A stretch of DNA of 51,560 bases from Palsa-147 sp049279675 (GCA_049279675.1 JBAPOP010000129.1:1-51560), one strand, 5' to 3'; shown: positions 15,390 through 24,176, counted from the stretch's first letter. Program-made: numbers and translations. The notes: a model not told the origin generated them from the letters alone.

Positions 15390-16373
15390 GTGAATTCACC
15401 GCAGCCGGCCCCAGCGCCGATTCGGCCCGCGGAAGTTGACCTCTGCGTTGATGTAGGAGTTCTTTCCTTCAAAAACCCCGTAATCGCTGCCAGCGGTACG
15501 TTTGGATATGGCGTCGAGTTCGCAGACCTCGTTGACTTAGAGTCTCTTGGTGGAATTGTGGTCAAGGGTCTGTCTGCGGAACCCATGTTAGGCGCCCCCT
15601 CCCCACGGATTTGCGACACGGCGTCCGGGATGGTCAACGCGATCGGTCTTCAGAACATCGGGGTGAGAGCCTTCGTAACTGAGAAGCTGCCACTGTTGCG
15701 CCGTTACAACACTCATGTGATTGCGAACGTATTCGGGAAATCGATCGAGGGCTACCTTGAAGTCATTCGGGTACTAGAGCAATCGGAGGGGGTGGCCGCC
15801 TACGAGTTAAACGTCTCCTGCCCAAACGTCGAGAAGGGCGGCCTTGAATTTGGCACCGATCCCGGGAGCCTCAGCGCGTTGGTTGAGGCGGCTCGAAGGG
15901 TTACCGTGCGACCTCTTTGGGTGAAGCTGGCGCCGACCGTTGGATTTATTGGAGTTATGGCGAAGGCTGCTGAAGGAGCGGGAGCCGACGCCTTGACGAT
16001 AGCAAATACCTACCCTGCATTGTGTATAAACGCACACAACCGAAAGTCCCGTTTGGGAAGTACCACCGGTGGATTGTCGGGACCGGCGATAAAGCCGATA
16101 ACTGTCCGGTTGGTATACGAGGCTTGCAAGGCAGTCAGAATCCCGGTGGTTGGCCTCGGCGGGATCGAAACTCCGGAGGATGCAGTCGAATATATCCTCT
16201 CGGGGGCTTCGGCGGTGGAAGTTGGCACGGCCCATTTTATAGACCCGAGAGCGTCAGAGCAGCTGGTAGAGGGGCTAGAAAAGTGGTGCAAGTCCAATAA
16301 CATCAGTCGAATGAGCGATTTAAAGGGCGGCCTTACAGGGATTAGTGGATTGCCTGAAGGTGCCCGGAACTAG
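15390..16373 (+). CDS. pyrD: Dihydroorotate dehydrogenase, class 1B catalytic subunit
   Basis: 327 residues from the GTG at 15390; earlier in-frame codons (back to 15177) run antisense into pyrR and are not plausible. FMN enzyme oxidising dihydroorotate to orotate. The class 1 signature NVSCPNVEKGG with the catalytic Cys, and GTDPGSLSALV after it, indicates type 1B, which normally pairs with the iron-sulfur subunit PyrK; pyrK is not in the window. IGLQNIG, TIANTYPAL and the flavin-phosphate loop VVGLGGIETPEDAVEYILSGASAVEVG are present. Codon use is visibly richer in A/T-ending codons (TTA, GTA, GGT) than in pyrB/pyrC. It is transcribed divergently from pyrRBC. Confidence 0.94.
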   Translation: MNSPQPAPAPIRPAEVDLCVDVGVLSFKNPVIAASGTFGYGVEFADLVDLESLGGIVVKGLSAEPMLGAPSPRICDTASGMVNAIGLQNIGVRAFVTEKLPLLRRYNTHVIANVFGKSIEGYLEVIRVLEQSEGVAAYELNVSCPNVEKGGLEFGTDPGSLSALVEAARRVTVRPLWVKLAPTVGFIGVMAKAAEGAGADALTIANTYPALCINAHNRKSRLGSTTGGLSGPAIKPITVRLVYEACKAVRIPVVGLGGIETPEDAVEYILSGASAVEVGTAHFIDPRASEQLVEGLEKWCKSNNISRMSDLKGGLTGISGLPEGARN

Positions 16374-16379
16374 TATAAT
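16350..16379 (+). promoter_or_regulatory. Candidate promoter for rlpA-pyrF
   Basis: A perfect -10 TATAAT (16374-16379) directly after the pyrD stop codon and a -35-like TTGCCT (16350-16355) with an 18-bp spacer. Transcription would begin about 20 bp before the rlpA start, so rlpA and pyrF may be expressed apart from pyrD. Confidence 0.5.
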
Positions 16380-16407
16380 TCGCTCATTAGACAAAGGTTA
16401 GGTGAAT

Positions 16408-16917
16408 ATGCGAATCAAGAACTTTATGACGAGCGGCGCGGTATTTTTAGGCTTTCTACTGTTCTTCCTTACGCCAGTGTTGAATGCACCTTTGACATCT
16501 CCGGTCGCAGGCACGTCGCTTTCAGCGACGAATTTACAAGCGGCGTCTTCTCCGCTTGCCACTCCGAACCCCAACCTGAAAGGAAAGCCCCTTAAGGTCT
16601 GGGAGTGTGTCTCAAGTTGGTACGGAGAGGATTTTGACGGTCGCCAGACCGCGAACGGCGAGACATATGATATGTTCGCCGTAACAGCAGCCCACCCATC
16701 TCTACCCCTCGGCTCCATCGTTCGGGTATCGAACACGAAGAATCACCGGAGCCTAATCGTCCGGATCAACGATCGCGGCCCCTATGTGGACGGCCGCGGC
16801 CTGGACGTCTCTTACGAAGTAGCACGCCGGCTCGGCTTCGACCAGAGCGGACTCGCCAACGTCCGCCTGGAACTTCTCGAGGTGCCGACACGACCCGCTT
16901 CCACCCATCCCGAATAA
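16408..16917 (+). CDS. rlpA: RlpA-like septal lytic transglycosylase / rare lipoprotein A family
   Basis: 169 residues from the ATG at 16408, which follows AGGTGA at suitable distance; a GTG two codons earlier is possible. A signal segment (NFMTSGAVFLGFLLFFLTPVLN) is followed by a linker and the double-psi beta-barrel of RlpA: CVSSWYGEDFDGRQTANGETYDM, THPSLPLGS-like region, VRINDRGPYVDGRGLDVSYEVARRLG, with the catalytic-type Asp in NDRGP. RlpA cleaves naked glycan strands at the septum in some bacteria. No lipobox Cys is apparent at the signal cleavage site and no SPOR domain is present. Odd context: between pyrD and pyrF. Confidence 0.9.
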   Translation: MRIKNFMTSGAVFLGFLLFFLTPVLNAPLTSPVAGTSLSATNLQAASSPLATPNPNLKGKPLKVWECVSSWYGEDFDGRQTANGETYDMFAVTAAHPSLPLGSIVRVSNTKNHRSLIVRINDRGPYVDGRGLDVSYEVARRLGFDQSGLANVRLELLEVPTRPASTHPE

Positions 16918-17624
16918 TCGTCGCACTGGATGTTGACCGCGCCAGGGACGCGTGTGCCTTGGCGCGGCGGCTCCGTGGCACTGTGGGTATGGTGAAAGTC
17001 GGGAGCCGCCTGTTTACGGCGGAAGGGCCTGCGGTGGTCCGGCAGCTTGCTCGGATCGGCTTCGGCATCTTTCTCGATCTCAAGTTTCACGATATACCGA
17101 GCACGGTTTCCGGCGCCGTTGCAGCGGCTGTGAAGCTTCCAGGCGTGCGCCTTGTGACGCTGCATACGTTGGGAGGCGCTGAAGTGCTGGACGCCGCGGT
17201 GAAGGCCGCGCGTGGCGCCAAGCACCCTCCAGAGCTGCTGGGCGTCACGGTGCTGACGAGCCACGACGCCAAGTCTCTTCGACGCGTGGGGATCGCGGGG
17301 ACACCTTCGGCTGCGGCGCTGAGGCTTGCGCGAATTGCAAAGGATTCGGGTTGCGATGGCGTAGTTTGCTCAGCGTACGAGGTCCACGCGATCCGGCGCG
17401 CGCTCGGGCCCAAATTCCTGATCGTCGTTCCGGGAATACGTCCTGCGAATGCGAAGTCGAACGATCAGAGCCGCGTGTCCACTCCTTCCGAAGCCATTCG
17501 CTCGGGCGCGGATTATTTAGTGATTGGCCGGCCAATCACGGGCGCGGCAGATCCGAAGAAAGCAGCGATTCAAATCAACGGCGAAATCTCCGCGGCGCTC
17601 GCGTTCGTCGGTGCGCGGAAGTAG
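16914..17624 (+). CDS. pyrF: Orotidine 5'-phosphate decarboxylase, with unusual start codon
   Basis: About 237 residues if it starts at 16914. Catalyses the last step to UMP. The essential N-terminal strand IVALDVDRARD, the KVG Lys (MVKVGSRLF), the catalytic FLDLKFHDIPSTV and the phosphate loop near DYLVIGRPITGAADP are all in one frame. No ATG, GTG or TTG precedes IVALDV in that frame; the first such codon, a TTG at 16959, would delete that strand. The codon ATA (16914-16916) overlaps the rlpA TAA stop as ATAA, exactly where a coupled ATGA would be expected. Either ATA is used, or one G-to-A change (real or sequencing error) removed the start. Confidence 0.9.
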   Translation: MIVALDVDRARDACALARRLRGTVGMVKVGSRLFTAEGPAVVRQLARIGFGIFLDLKFHDIPSTVSGAVAAAVKLPGVRLVTLHTLGGAEVLDAAVKAARGAKHPPELLGVTVLTSHDAKSLRRVGIAGTPSAAALRLARIAKDSGCDGVVCSAYEVHAIRRALGPKFLIVVPGIRPANAKSNDQSRVSTPSEAIRSGADYLVIGRPITGAADPKKAAIQINGEISAALAFVGARK

Positions 17625-17663
17625 GCTGAGCTGAGCCTTAGATATCGAAGCCACATACTTCGA

Positions 17664-17693
17664 ATTTCAAATTTGAGATTTCAAATATGAAAT
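17664..17693. repeat. AT-rich tandem palindromes after pyrF
   Basis: Two imperfect 16-bp palindromes overlap by two bases: ATTTCAAATTTGAGAT (17664-17679) and ATTTCAAATATGAAAT (17678-17693). The same sequence type follows serS at 6784. A little further right the word CCCCGAAC is repeated twice (near 17712 and 17726). Confidence 0.55.
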
Positions 17694-17876
17694 CTGAGCC
17701 CCGTCCTACGTACCCCGAACGGCGAACCCCGAACCCTGAATAGAACTCGAAATCGCGATTTTCAAATACCCATATCGATTTACGACGGCCAAGTGCGATG
17801 TAGAGCCGAGCTTTAATCGCCGGGTATTGACAAAGGGCTGAATAGGGTTCATTTTTGCCGATCGTCGGTCCTGCCG

Positions 17877-19031
17877 GTGGAGGTTCTGTCGCAATTGACT
17901 CGGATTTTTTGGCTCAAGATTTTGGTTCTGCCGTTTCTTGCCGTGCTGATCGTCTCTCCCGTCTTCCGGGCACAGGCGCCTCCAGAGGATTATATTGTCT
18001 ACGTTGTATGCGAATCCGCGGACAAGCTCGTGCGGCTGCGGTTCACGCCGGGTCCTTCTGGAATCGCCACCGCGAAGATTGACCACGAAGCAAAGGTCGG
18101 CCTGATGCCGACGGACATCAATGGCCCGCACGGGATTGCGATATCGCCGGACCGGCAGTTCGTCTACGTGTCCGTCGGACACGGGCTGCCGTACGGCTCG
18201 GTGTGGAAATACAAGGCGGGCTCGGACGAGTTGGTGCGCTTTACTTCTCTCGGACTTTTTCCGGCCACAACGGATATCTCGCGCGATGGCAAATTTATTT
18301 ACGTCGCGAACGCCAATTTCCACGGCGACATGGTGCCGTCGTCGATTTCAGTGGTTGCGACGGACCCGATGATCGAAGTGAAGCGGATCACGACATGCAC
18401 GATGCCGCATGGCTCGCGGTTGAATCCGCAGGGGACGAAGCACTATTCGGTCTGCATGATGGACGACATGCTGGCGGAAATTGATACGGCGACGCTCGAC
18501 GTATCGCGCCATTTTGTACTCACGGCCGGCAAGGAAATGGGCATGACCGGTCCCGCCGAAATCCACGCCGGGCACATGATGGCAGCGACGTGCGTTCCCA
18601 CTTGGGCGCAACCTTCGAATGACGGCGGGACAATCTTTGTGGCGTGCAACAAGTCGAACGAGATTATCGTGATTGACGCGAAGAGCTGGACAATCGCGCG
18701 GCGATTTCCGGCGGGAACCGGCGTTTATAACCTGGCGATGACCAAAGACGGCCGCGTTGTGGCGACGAATAAACGCGGACAATCGGTCTCAATATTCGAG
18801 CCGGAAACGGGCAAGGAACTCGCGCGAATTCCGACGAAACGGAAAGTGGTGCATGGAGTGGTGGTTACACCCGACAACCGATACGCATTTATTTCGGAAG
18901 AAGGCATTGGAGCGGAGCCGGGAACGGTGGAAATGATCGACCTCGACGCGATGAAGAGCGTCGCGGCGATTGATGTGGGCGAGCAAGCGGGCGGAATCGA
19001 TTTTTGGAAGACGGAACCGGGGCGCCCGTAA
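17877..19031 (+). CDS. Exported YncE/YVTN-type beta-propeller protein
   Basis: 384 residues from GTG 17877; a TTG at 17895 behind GGTGGAGG is the alternative. The signal peptide is about residues 10-33 (FWLKILVLPFLAVLIVSPVF). The rest is built of YVTN-like blades (GPHGIAISPDRQFVYVSVG, ATTDISRDGKFIYVAN, GVVVTPDNRYAFISEEG). A central segment with several Met, His and Cys (TTCTMPHGSRLN, HYSVCMMDDM, EIHAGHMMAATC) is unusual for a plain propeller and could bind a metal. It lies 45 bp before the LVIVD gene and is likely co-transcribed with it. Function unknown; a periplasmic or surface binding scaffold is the safest reading. Confidence 0.85.
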   Translation: MEVLSQLTRIFWLKILVLPFLAVLIVSPVFRAQAPPEDYIVYVVCESADKLVRLRFTPGPSGIATAKIDHEAKVGLMPTDINGPHGIAISPDRQFVYVSVGHGLPYGSVWKYKAGSDELVRFTSLGLFPATTDISRDGKFIYVANANFHGDMVPSSISVVATDPMIEVKRITTCTMPHGSRLNPQGTKHYSVCMMDDMLAEIDTATLDVSRHFVLTAGKEMGMTGPAEIHAGHMMAATCVPTWAQPSNDGGTIFVACNKSNEIIVIDAKSWTIARRFPAGTGVYNLAMTKDGRVVATNKRGQSVSIFEPETGKELARIPTKRKVVHGVVVTPDNRYAFISEEGIGAEPGTVEMIDLDAMKSVAAIDVGEQAGGIDFWKTEPGRP

Positions 19032-19076
19032 ATCATTGCGCGATCTCGCGCGAATACTCGAACAGGAGACTGATTG

Positions 19077-21179
19077 ATGAGCATCTGCTACAGCGGAATT
19101 GTGAAATGGGCGCGGAATTTCGGCGCGTCCGCTCTGATCGTCGCGTTGGCCGCGAGTCTTTTTGTGCCGGTTTCACCGGCGCAGGAAGATAAAGACAAGG
19201 ACAAAGAGGCCCAGAAGGGACCGAAGGTAGCGACGGTTGAGGTTAGCCCGAAGGAAGCAAAGGCGGAAGTTGGCTCGAGCCTTCAGTTCAAGGCCGTTGC
19301 GAAGGACGCTTCGGGAAACGTCGTGGACGCGAAAGTGACGGTGTGGTTCGCGGCGCCGTTCGACGCAGCCGGTGCCGATGAAAGCGGCAAAGTGTACTTC
19401 TCGGCGCCGGGAGCGATCACGGTAGGAGCGTTAGTCGGCGACAAGTATGGACTCGCACAGGTGACGGTCGCGAAACGCGCGGTTACGCACGTCGAAGTCG
19501 AAAAACTTGCGGAACCTTTGCCGGTTGGCGCGTCGGCTGCGCTCACGGCGAAGCCGCATGCAGCGGACGGCTCGAGCCGCCCTGATGTTGCGGTTACGTG
19601 GAAGTCGCTTACGCCGGCGATCGCGAAAGTGGATGCCGCAGGATTTGTGATGGCGGTTGCGCCCGGCGATGCACGGATTCAGGCCACGGCGGAAGGAGTT
19701 GACGGCGAAGTTGGAATTCACGTAGTTGCGGACACGATTCGGCGGCTCTTGGTGGATCCGGCAACGACGACGGCGCGCACGGGAGACGTAGTGCACTTTC
19801 ACGCCGCTGCAAAGGATGCGGCTGGCAAAGCGGTGAAGGACGTCACGATCAATTGGGCGGTGAGCGGCAATGGGGCGACGTCCTATTCCGACGGCGCGTT
19901 CGTCGCGTATAACGCCGGGACTTACGAGGTAACAGCTTCCGTGGGGCAGCATAGCGGCAGCGCTTCGATCACGGTGACGCCGCGGAATGTTGAGCGCGAG
20001 ATTGACGTAGTCGCGCACGTTCAACCGAAAGACGAGAAGGGCGAGCCCATCCAGACTGCGGAAGAGTGGATCATCGGCACTCACGCGTACCTTTCAACGA
20101 TTGCCGATCGCGTGTTTCTCTACGACATAGCTGATCCGTCAAAGCCGAAGCTGCTCGACACGATGAAGGTGGATGCGCGGCTGGTGAACGACGTCAGCAC
20201 GACGCCTGATGAAAAAATCGGCGTGATCACACGCGAAGGAGCGTCGAACCGTAAGAATGGAATCGTGCTCCTCGATCTCTCCGACCCGAACAAATTGCAA
20301 ACGAATGCCGAGTACACCGAAACCGTGACCGGCGGCGTCCACAGCGCGTTCATCAATACACACTACGTTTATCTCACTGACGATGCGACGGGTTCGCTGC
20401 GCGTGATCGACTTCCAGGATCCGAAACACCCGAAAGAAGTCGCGCGCTGGCAGGTGGAGAACAACACGACGCAAACGATCGTCGGGCCGGAAGGGCCGGT
20501 GACGACGGGGCGTTATTTGCACGATCTCTATGTGAAGGACGGCCTGGCGTATCTCGCATACTGGCGCGACGGCTTGGTGATTCTCGACGTCGGCAACGGT
20601 ATGAAGGGCGGAAGCCCGGAACATCCGAAGCTTGTGAGCCAGTATCTCTATAACCACTACGAACTCTATGGCGATGACTGGCTGGCCGGCACGCACAGCA
20701 CGTTTCGTTACAAGAATTATCTGTTCGTCGGCGACGAAGTGCTTCTGGGCTTCTTTAACATCATGAGCAAGGAGCGAGTGCCGACGCGCGCGATCTGCCA
20801 CGTGATGGACATATCTGATATCGAGCATCCGCGCGAAGTCGCGTTCTACGAAGTGCCGGAAGGCGGCTCGCACAATTTCTGGGCGGACAACGATATGCTG
20901 TTCCTTGGCGATTACGGCGGCGGCGGGCGTGTGATCGATATTTCGGGCGAATTGCGCGGCGATCTCTACCGTCAGGGCCGGGAAATCGCGCGGCTTTGGA
21001 CGGGCGACTCGCAGGCGTTTCGCGCGAATCTGCCGCTGACGTGGGGCGCGCAGCCGTGGAACGGATTGATCTACATTAACGATATCGATTCGGGATTGTG
21101 GATTGCAAAGCTCGGCAAACCTGTGTTCAAGGGTTCGACGACCGCGCCGCCCTTGCAGCGCAAGGCCGAAAAGCCGTAG
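19077..21179 (+). CDS. Surface protein with bacterial Ig-like (Big) domains and LVIVD repeats
   Basis: 700 residues from ATG 19077 (AGGAG upstream); a TTG one codon earlier is less likely. A signal peptide (about 10-35, FGASALIVALAASLFVPVSPAQ) is followed by a Lys/Asp-rich linker, then three Ig-like domains to about residue 305 (VATVEVSPKEAKAEVGSSLQFKA; AVTHVEVEKLAEPL; IRRLLVDPATTTARTGDVVHF). The C-terminal half carries LVIVD propeller repeats (VFLYDIADPSKPKLLDTM, GIVLLDLSDPNKLQ, LRVIDFQDPKHPKEVARW, VILDVGNG, VIDISGELRGD). Such proteins are exported and of unknown role. The arrangement suggests a stalk plus a propeller head, working with the neighbouring propeller protein. Confidence 0.88.
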   Translation: MSICYSGIVKWARNFGASALIVALAASLFVPVSPAQEDKDKDKEAQKGPKVATVEVSPKEAKAEVGSSLQFKAVAKDASGNVVDAKVTVWFAAPFDAAGADESGKVYFSAPGAITVGALVGDKYGLAQVTVAKRAVTHVEVEKLAEPLPVGASAALTAKPHAADGSSRPDVAVTWKSLTPAIAKVDAAGFVMAVAPGDARIQATAEGVDGEVGIHVVADTIRRLLVDPATTTARTGDVVHFHAAAKDAAGKAVKDVTINWAVSGNGATSYSDGAFVAYNAGTYEVTASVGQHSGSASITVTPRNVEREIDVVAHVQPKDEKGEPIQTAEEWIIGTHAYLSTIADRVFLYDIADPSKPKLLDTMKVDARLVNDVSTTPDEKIGVITREGASNRKNGIVLLDLSDPNKLQTNAEYTETVTGGVHSAFINTHYVYLTDDATGSLRVIDFQDPKHPKEVARWQVENNTTQTIVGPEGPVTTGRYLHDLYVKDGLAYLAYWRDGLVILDVGNGMKGGSPEHPKLVSQYLYNHYELYGDDWLAGTHSTFRYKNYLFVGDEVLLGFFNIMSKERVPTRAICHVMDISDIEHPREVAFYEVPEGGSHNFWADNDMLFLGDYGGGGRVIDISGELRGDLYRQGREIARLWTGDSQAFRANLPLTWGAQPWNGLIYINDIDSGLWIAKLGKPVFKGSTTAPPLQRKAEKP

Positions 21180-21203
21180 CGAAGTTGGACTAGCGAATAT
21201 TAC

Positions 21204-21254
21204 GGGGCGCGGTGGCACGCGGAAGCCGCGTGGCTTTGCGCATCGCGGCGCCCC
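21204..21254 (+). terminator. GC-rich hairpin between the LVIVD gene and selB
   Basis: GGGGCGC (21204-21210) pairs with GCGCCCC (21248-21254), and inside it CACGCGG-AAG-CCGCGTG (21216-21232) forms a perfect 7-bp stem with a 3-base loop. No T-run follows, so termination is plausible rather than shown. It does not fold as a tRNA-Sec by eye. Confidence 0.4.
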
Positions 21255-21309
21255 TGAGCTTTAAGCGGCCGGGTGTATTCTTCTTCGCGTGCCTGCATCC
21301 CATCTTTCC

Positions 21310-23211
21310 ATGAAGTCCAAGAAGCACGTCATCGTCGGGACGGCCGGCCACATTGACCACGGCAAATCGTCTCTCGTGGCCGCGCTTACCGGCACGCACC
21401 CCGATCGCCTCGAAGAAGAGAAGCGCCGCGGGATCACGATCGATCTCGGGTTTGCGTTTCTCGAACTGGGCGACGTGCGCATCGGATTCGTGGATGTCCC
21501 TGGGCACGAGCGGTTCGTGCGCAACATGCTTGCGGGCGCCGGCGGAATCGATCTCGTGCTCCTCGTGGTTGCGGCAGATGAATCGGTGAAGCCGCAAACA
21601 CGGGAGCATTTCGATATCTGCCGGCTGCTCGGAATTACGACCGGAATCATCGCGTTGACGAAGTCGGATCTCGTGGACGCCGATACGGCGGGACTTGCGA
21701 AGCTCGAAGTCGAAGATCTCGTGCGCGGCTCGTTTCTCGAAGGTGCGCCTATAGTCGAGGTGAGCGCAAAAACGAGCGCGGGTCTTGATTCGCTGCGAGA
21801 TGCACTGCGAGAGGCTGCAGAGCGTTCACCGGGCAAGGACGCGCGCGGCTATTTCCGCCTGCCTGTGGATCGCGCGTTCGTGATGAAGGGATTTGGACCG
21901 GTGGTCACCGGAACGCTTGTTTCTGGTTCGATCCGGCGCGAAGACGAGGTCGAGCTGTTTCCGGTGCGGCAAAGGCTCCGGGTGCGCGGCCTGCATTCCG
22001 GGGGCGCTGCCGTCGATCATGCTGTGGCGGGCCAGCGTACGGCCGTGAATCTCGCAGGCGTCGAGCTCGAGGAATTGCATCGGGGCATGGAGTTGACGGC
22101 GCCGGGAATTTTTCAGCCGTCGAAGCGGCTCGATGCGCGGATTGATTTACTTCGTTCGGCGCCTGCGCTCAAAACTCGCTCGCGCGTTCACTTTCATCAC
22201 GGCACGGCAGAGATGATTGCCGAGGTGATTCTCCTGGATCGGGAAAAGCTCGAGCCTGGCGGGTCCGCGTTTGCGCAATTGCGATTGACGGCGCCAGTGC
22301 TCGCGCTGCCGGGCGACCGGTTCATTCTGCGCCGATTCTCGCCGGTGACTACAATTGGCGGCGGCACGGTGCTTGATCCGCTAGCGCCGGCGCATCGCCG
22401 CAAAGACACGCGCGTGATTCCATTGCTTGGAATGTTCGAGCGGGACGAACGGGAAGCAATCGTCGAGTCGCTTGCGGCGGATGAACTGCACGGCCTTGCG
22501 CTCCCGCGCTTAATTGCGCGGACGGGCTGGCTCGAGCAGGAGGCGCGCGACGCGATCGCCAATCTCACGAAGGCGCGAAAGCTCGTTGTCGCACAGGAAG
22601 AGCCGCTTACCGCGGTTCCCGCGGCGGTTGTCACGGAGTGCGCGAATCGCATCCGCGCGGCGGTGGAACAATTTCACCGCGCAAATCCGCTTGCTTCCGG
22701 AATTGCCAAGGAAGATTTGCGCGGCCTGACGAATTCGCGCCCGGAGATTTTTCGTGCCGCGCTGGGGGAACTTGCAGCTTCCCGCACAGTCGCAGTCACC
22801 GGCGATCTGGTGCAAAGCGCCGGGCGTGAAATCGCGCTGCTCCCCGAAGAGGCTCGCGCCAAAGAAATGATCGAACAGGAATTTGAACGTGCCGGGCTTG
22901 CGGTCCCTCGTTTCGATGAGGTGTTGGCAAAATTGCCCGTGGAAGCCAAGCGGGCGAAAAAGATTTTACAGATCCTCCTTAACGAAAAGACGCTTGTCAA
23001 AGTGGCGCAAGATCTGGTCTTTCACAAGAATGCGGTCGCGAAGCTGCGCCAGCTTGTGGCGAACTATAAGAAAGCGAATGGCGAGCGGCTTCCCATCGGC
23101 GCGTTTAAGGACATAACCGGCGTAACCCGGAAATACGCGATCCCGTTGCTTGAGTTCCTGGACCGGGAGCGTGTGACGCGCCGGGTGGGGGACGAGCGTG
23201 TTATACTTTAG
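21310..23211 (+). CDS. selB: Selenocysteine-specific translation elongation factor
   Basis: 633 residues from ATG 21310; a GTG seven codons upstream is possible. SelB brings Sec-tRNA to UGA codons marked by a SECIS hairpin. The GTPase domain has GTAGHIDHGKSSL (G1), RRGITIDLGF (G2), DVPGHERFVRNML (G3) and TKSD (G4). Two beta-barrel domains follow (about 175-350), then four winged-helix repeats to the end that bind SECIS RNA (for example LPIGAFKDITGVTRKYAIPLLEFLDRERVTRRVG). No selA, selD, tRNA-Sec or Sec-containing gene was seen in the window. tatA follows 66 bp downstream. Confidence 0.96.
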   Translation: MKSKKHVIVGTAGHIDHGKSSLVAALTGTHPDRLEEEKRRGITIDLGFAFLELGDVRIGFVDVPGHERFVRNMLAGAGGIDLVLLVVAADESVKPQTREHFDICRLLGITTGIIALTKSDLVDADTAGLAKLEVEDLVRGSFLEGAPIVEVSAKTSAGLDSLRDALREAAERSPGKDARGYFRLPVDRAFVMKGFGPVVTGTLVSGSIRREDEVELFPVRQRLRVRGLHSGGAAVDHAVAGQRTAVNLAGVELEELHRGMELTAPGIFQPSKRLDARIDLLRSAPALKTRSRVHFHHGTAEMIAEVILLDREKLEPGGSAFAQLRLTAPVLALPGDRFILRRFSPVTTIGGGTVLDPLAPAHRRKDTRVIPLLGMFERDEREAIVESLAADELHGLALPRLIARTGWLEQEARDAIANLTKARKLVVAQEEPLTAVPAAVVTECANRIRAAVEQFHRANPLASGIAKEDLRGLTNSRPEIFRAALGELAASRTVAVTGDLVQSAGREIALLPEEARAKEMIEQEFERAGLAVPRFDEVLAKLPVEAKRAKKILQILLNEKTLVKVAQDLVFHKNAVAKLRQLVANYKKANGERLPIGAFKDITGVTRKYAIPLLEFLDRERVTRRVGDERVIL

Positions 23212-23277
23212 CTACGCCAGTGGGCGGGCCCGGTCTGGCGTGGTGTCCGCGATTCGGACTCGAAAGGCAGGTGCAGT

Positions 23278-23505
23278 ATGGGTGAATTCAGCCCATTTCA
23301 TTGGATGATCGTGGCGCTTGTGATCCTCGTGCTGTTCGGGGGACGCAAGATTCCTGAAGTGATGAAGGGCTTGGGACAGGGCATCCGCGAGTTCAAAGAA
23401 GGCATGCGCGGCGGCGATAGTCCGACGAACCCGCCCGCTTCCACGACAACGACGACTCCGCCTGCCGCGGCGAACCCGCCGAGCACGCCGGAACAGAAGT
23501 CCTGA
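23278..23505 (+). CDS. tatA: Sec-independent translocase subunit TatA/E
   Basis: 75 residues. Short N-terminal membrane helix (PFHWMIVALVILVLFGG), then the hinge and amphipathic helix FGGRKIPEVMKGLGQGIREFKEGM, which are the defining elements of TatA, and a Thr/Pro-rich tail. Part of the twin-arginine pathway that exports folded, often cofactor-bearing proteins. tatB/tatC are not adjacent. TatB-like function is less likely given the short length. Confidence 0.93.
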   Translation: MGEFSPFHWMIVALVILVLFGGRKIPEVMKGLGQGIREFKEGMRGGDSPTNPPASTTTTTPPAAANPPSTPEQKS

Positions 23506-23549
23506 CCTCCGCGGGATTGCCGCGATCGTCGCAAATCTGAGGTAGCTCC

Positions 23550-24176
23550 TCATTTAGCCGGTGTTTTGTTGAAGTGTGTTTGAGTTGGCGCTGTTTCCTC
23601 CTGAAATTTCCGAAGTTCCTCATAGATGCGCGCGAGAGGCAATCCCATCACGTTGAAGTAGCACCCTTCGATTCGCTTTACGAATCTGCCGGCGAGACCT
23701 TGGATCGCGTAACCGCCGGCCTTGCCAAAGGTTTCGCCACTCGCTACGTAATCAGCAATTTCCGCCGCATTCAACTCTGCAATATCGACGCGAGTGACGT
23801 CGACGAATATGCGCGCGAACCGGTCGGGCAAATGTAGAAGAGCGACGCCCGTGTAAATTTCGTGGGAGCGTCCGCTCAATTGCTCGAGCATTCTTTGCGC
23901 GTCCGTGGACGATTCCGGCTTTCCGAGAATTGTGCCGTTCACGACTACGGTCGTGTCGGCCGCTAGGATGATTGCTTCGGCGTTCGGCTGGGTCGCTGAG
24001 AATTTGCGCGCGGACATGCGTGCTTTTTCTTCGGCCAAGCGTTGGACGTATTTTGGTGCGGATTCACCTGGGCGCAGCGTCTCGTCTATATCGGCGGGTA
24101 GGACGTCGAACGAGTACCCGGCGGCGCGCAGAATTTCGGCGCGGCGGGGAGAGCTGGAGGCGAGGATTAATTTCAT
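23550..24176 (-). CDS. maf: Maf-like nucleoside triphosphate pyrophosphatase
   Basis: 208 residues from the ATG giving MKLILASSSPRRAEILRAAG; the frame is open five codons further. Hydrolyses non-canonical or modified dTTP/UTP-type nucleotides. Family motifs: ASSSPRR at 6-12, LAADTTVVVNGTILGKP, and GKAGGYAIQGLAGRFVKRIEGCYFNVMGLPL. Usual length. Convergent with tatA. Confidence 0.94.
   Translation of the reverse strand: MKLILASSSPRRAEILRAAGYSFDVLPADIDETLRPGESAPKYVQRLAEEKARMSARKFSATQPNAEAIILAADTTVVVNGTILGKPESSTDAQRMLEQLSGRSHEIYTGVALLHLPDRFARIFVDVTRVDIAELNAAEIADYVASGETFGKAGGYAIQGLAGRFVKRIEGCYFNVMGLPLARIYEELRKFQEETAPTQTHFNKTPAK

Noticed and set aside
21180..21309. tRNA-Sec gene before selB
   Set aside because: The GC-rich fold there has a 7-bp inner stem and no acceptor, anticodon UCA loop or CCA end typical of tRNA-Sec.
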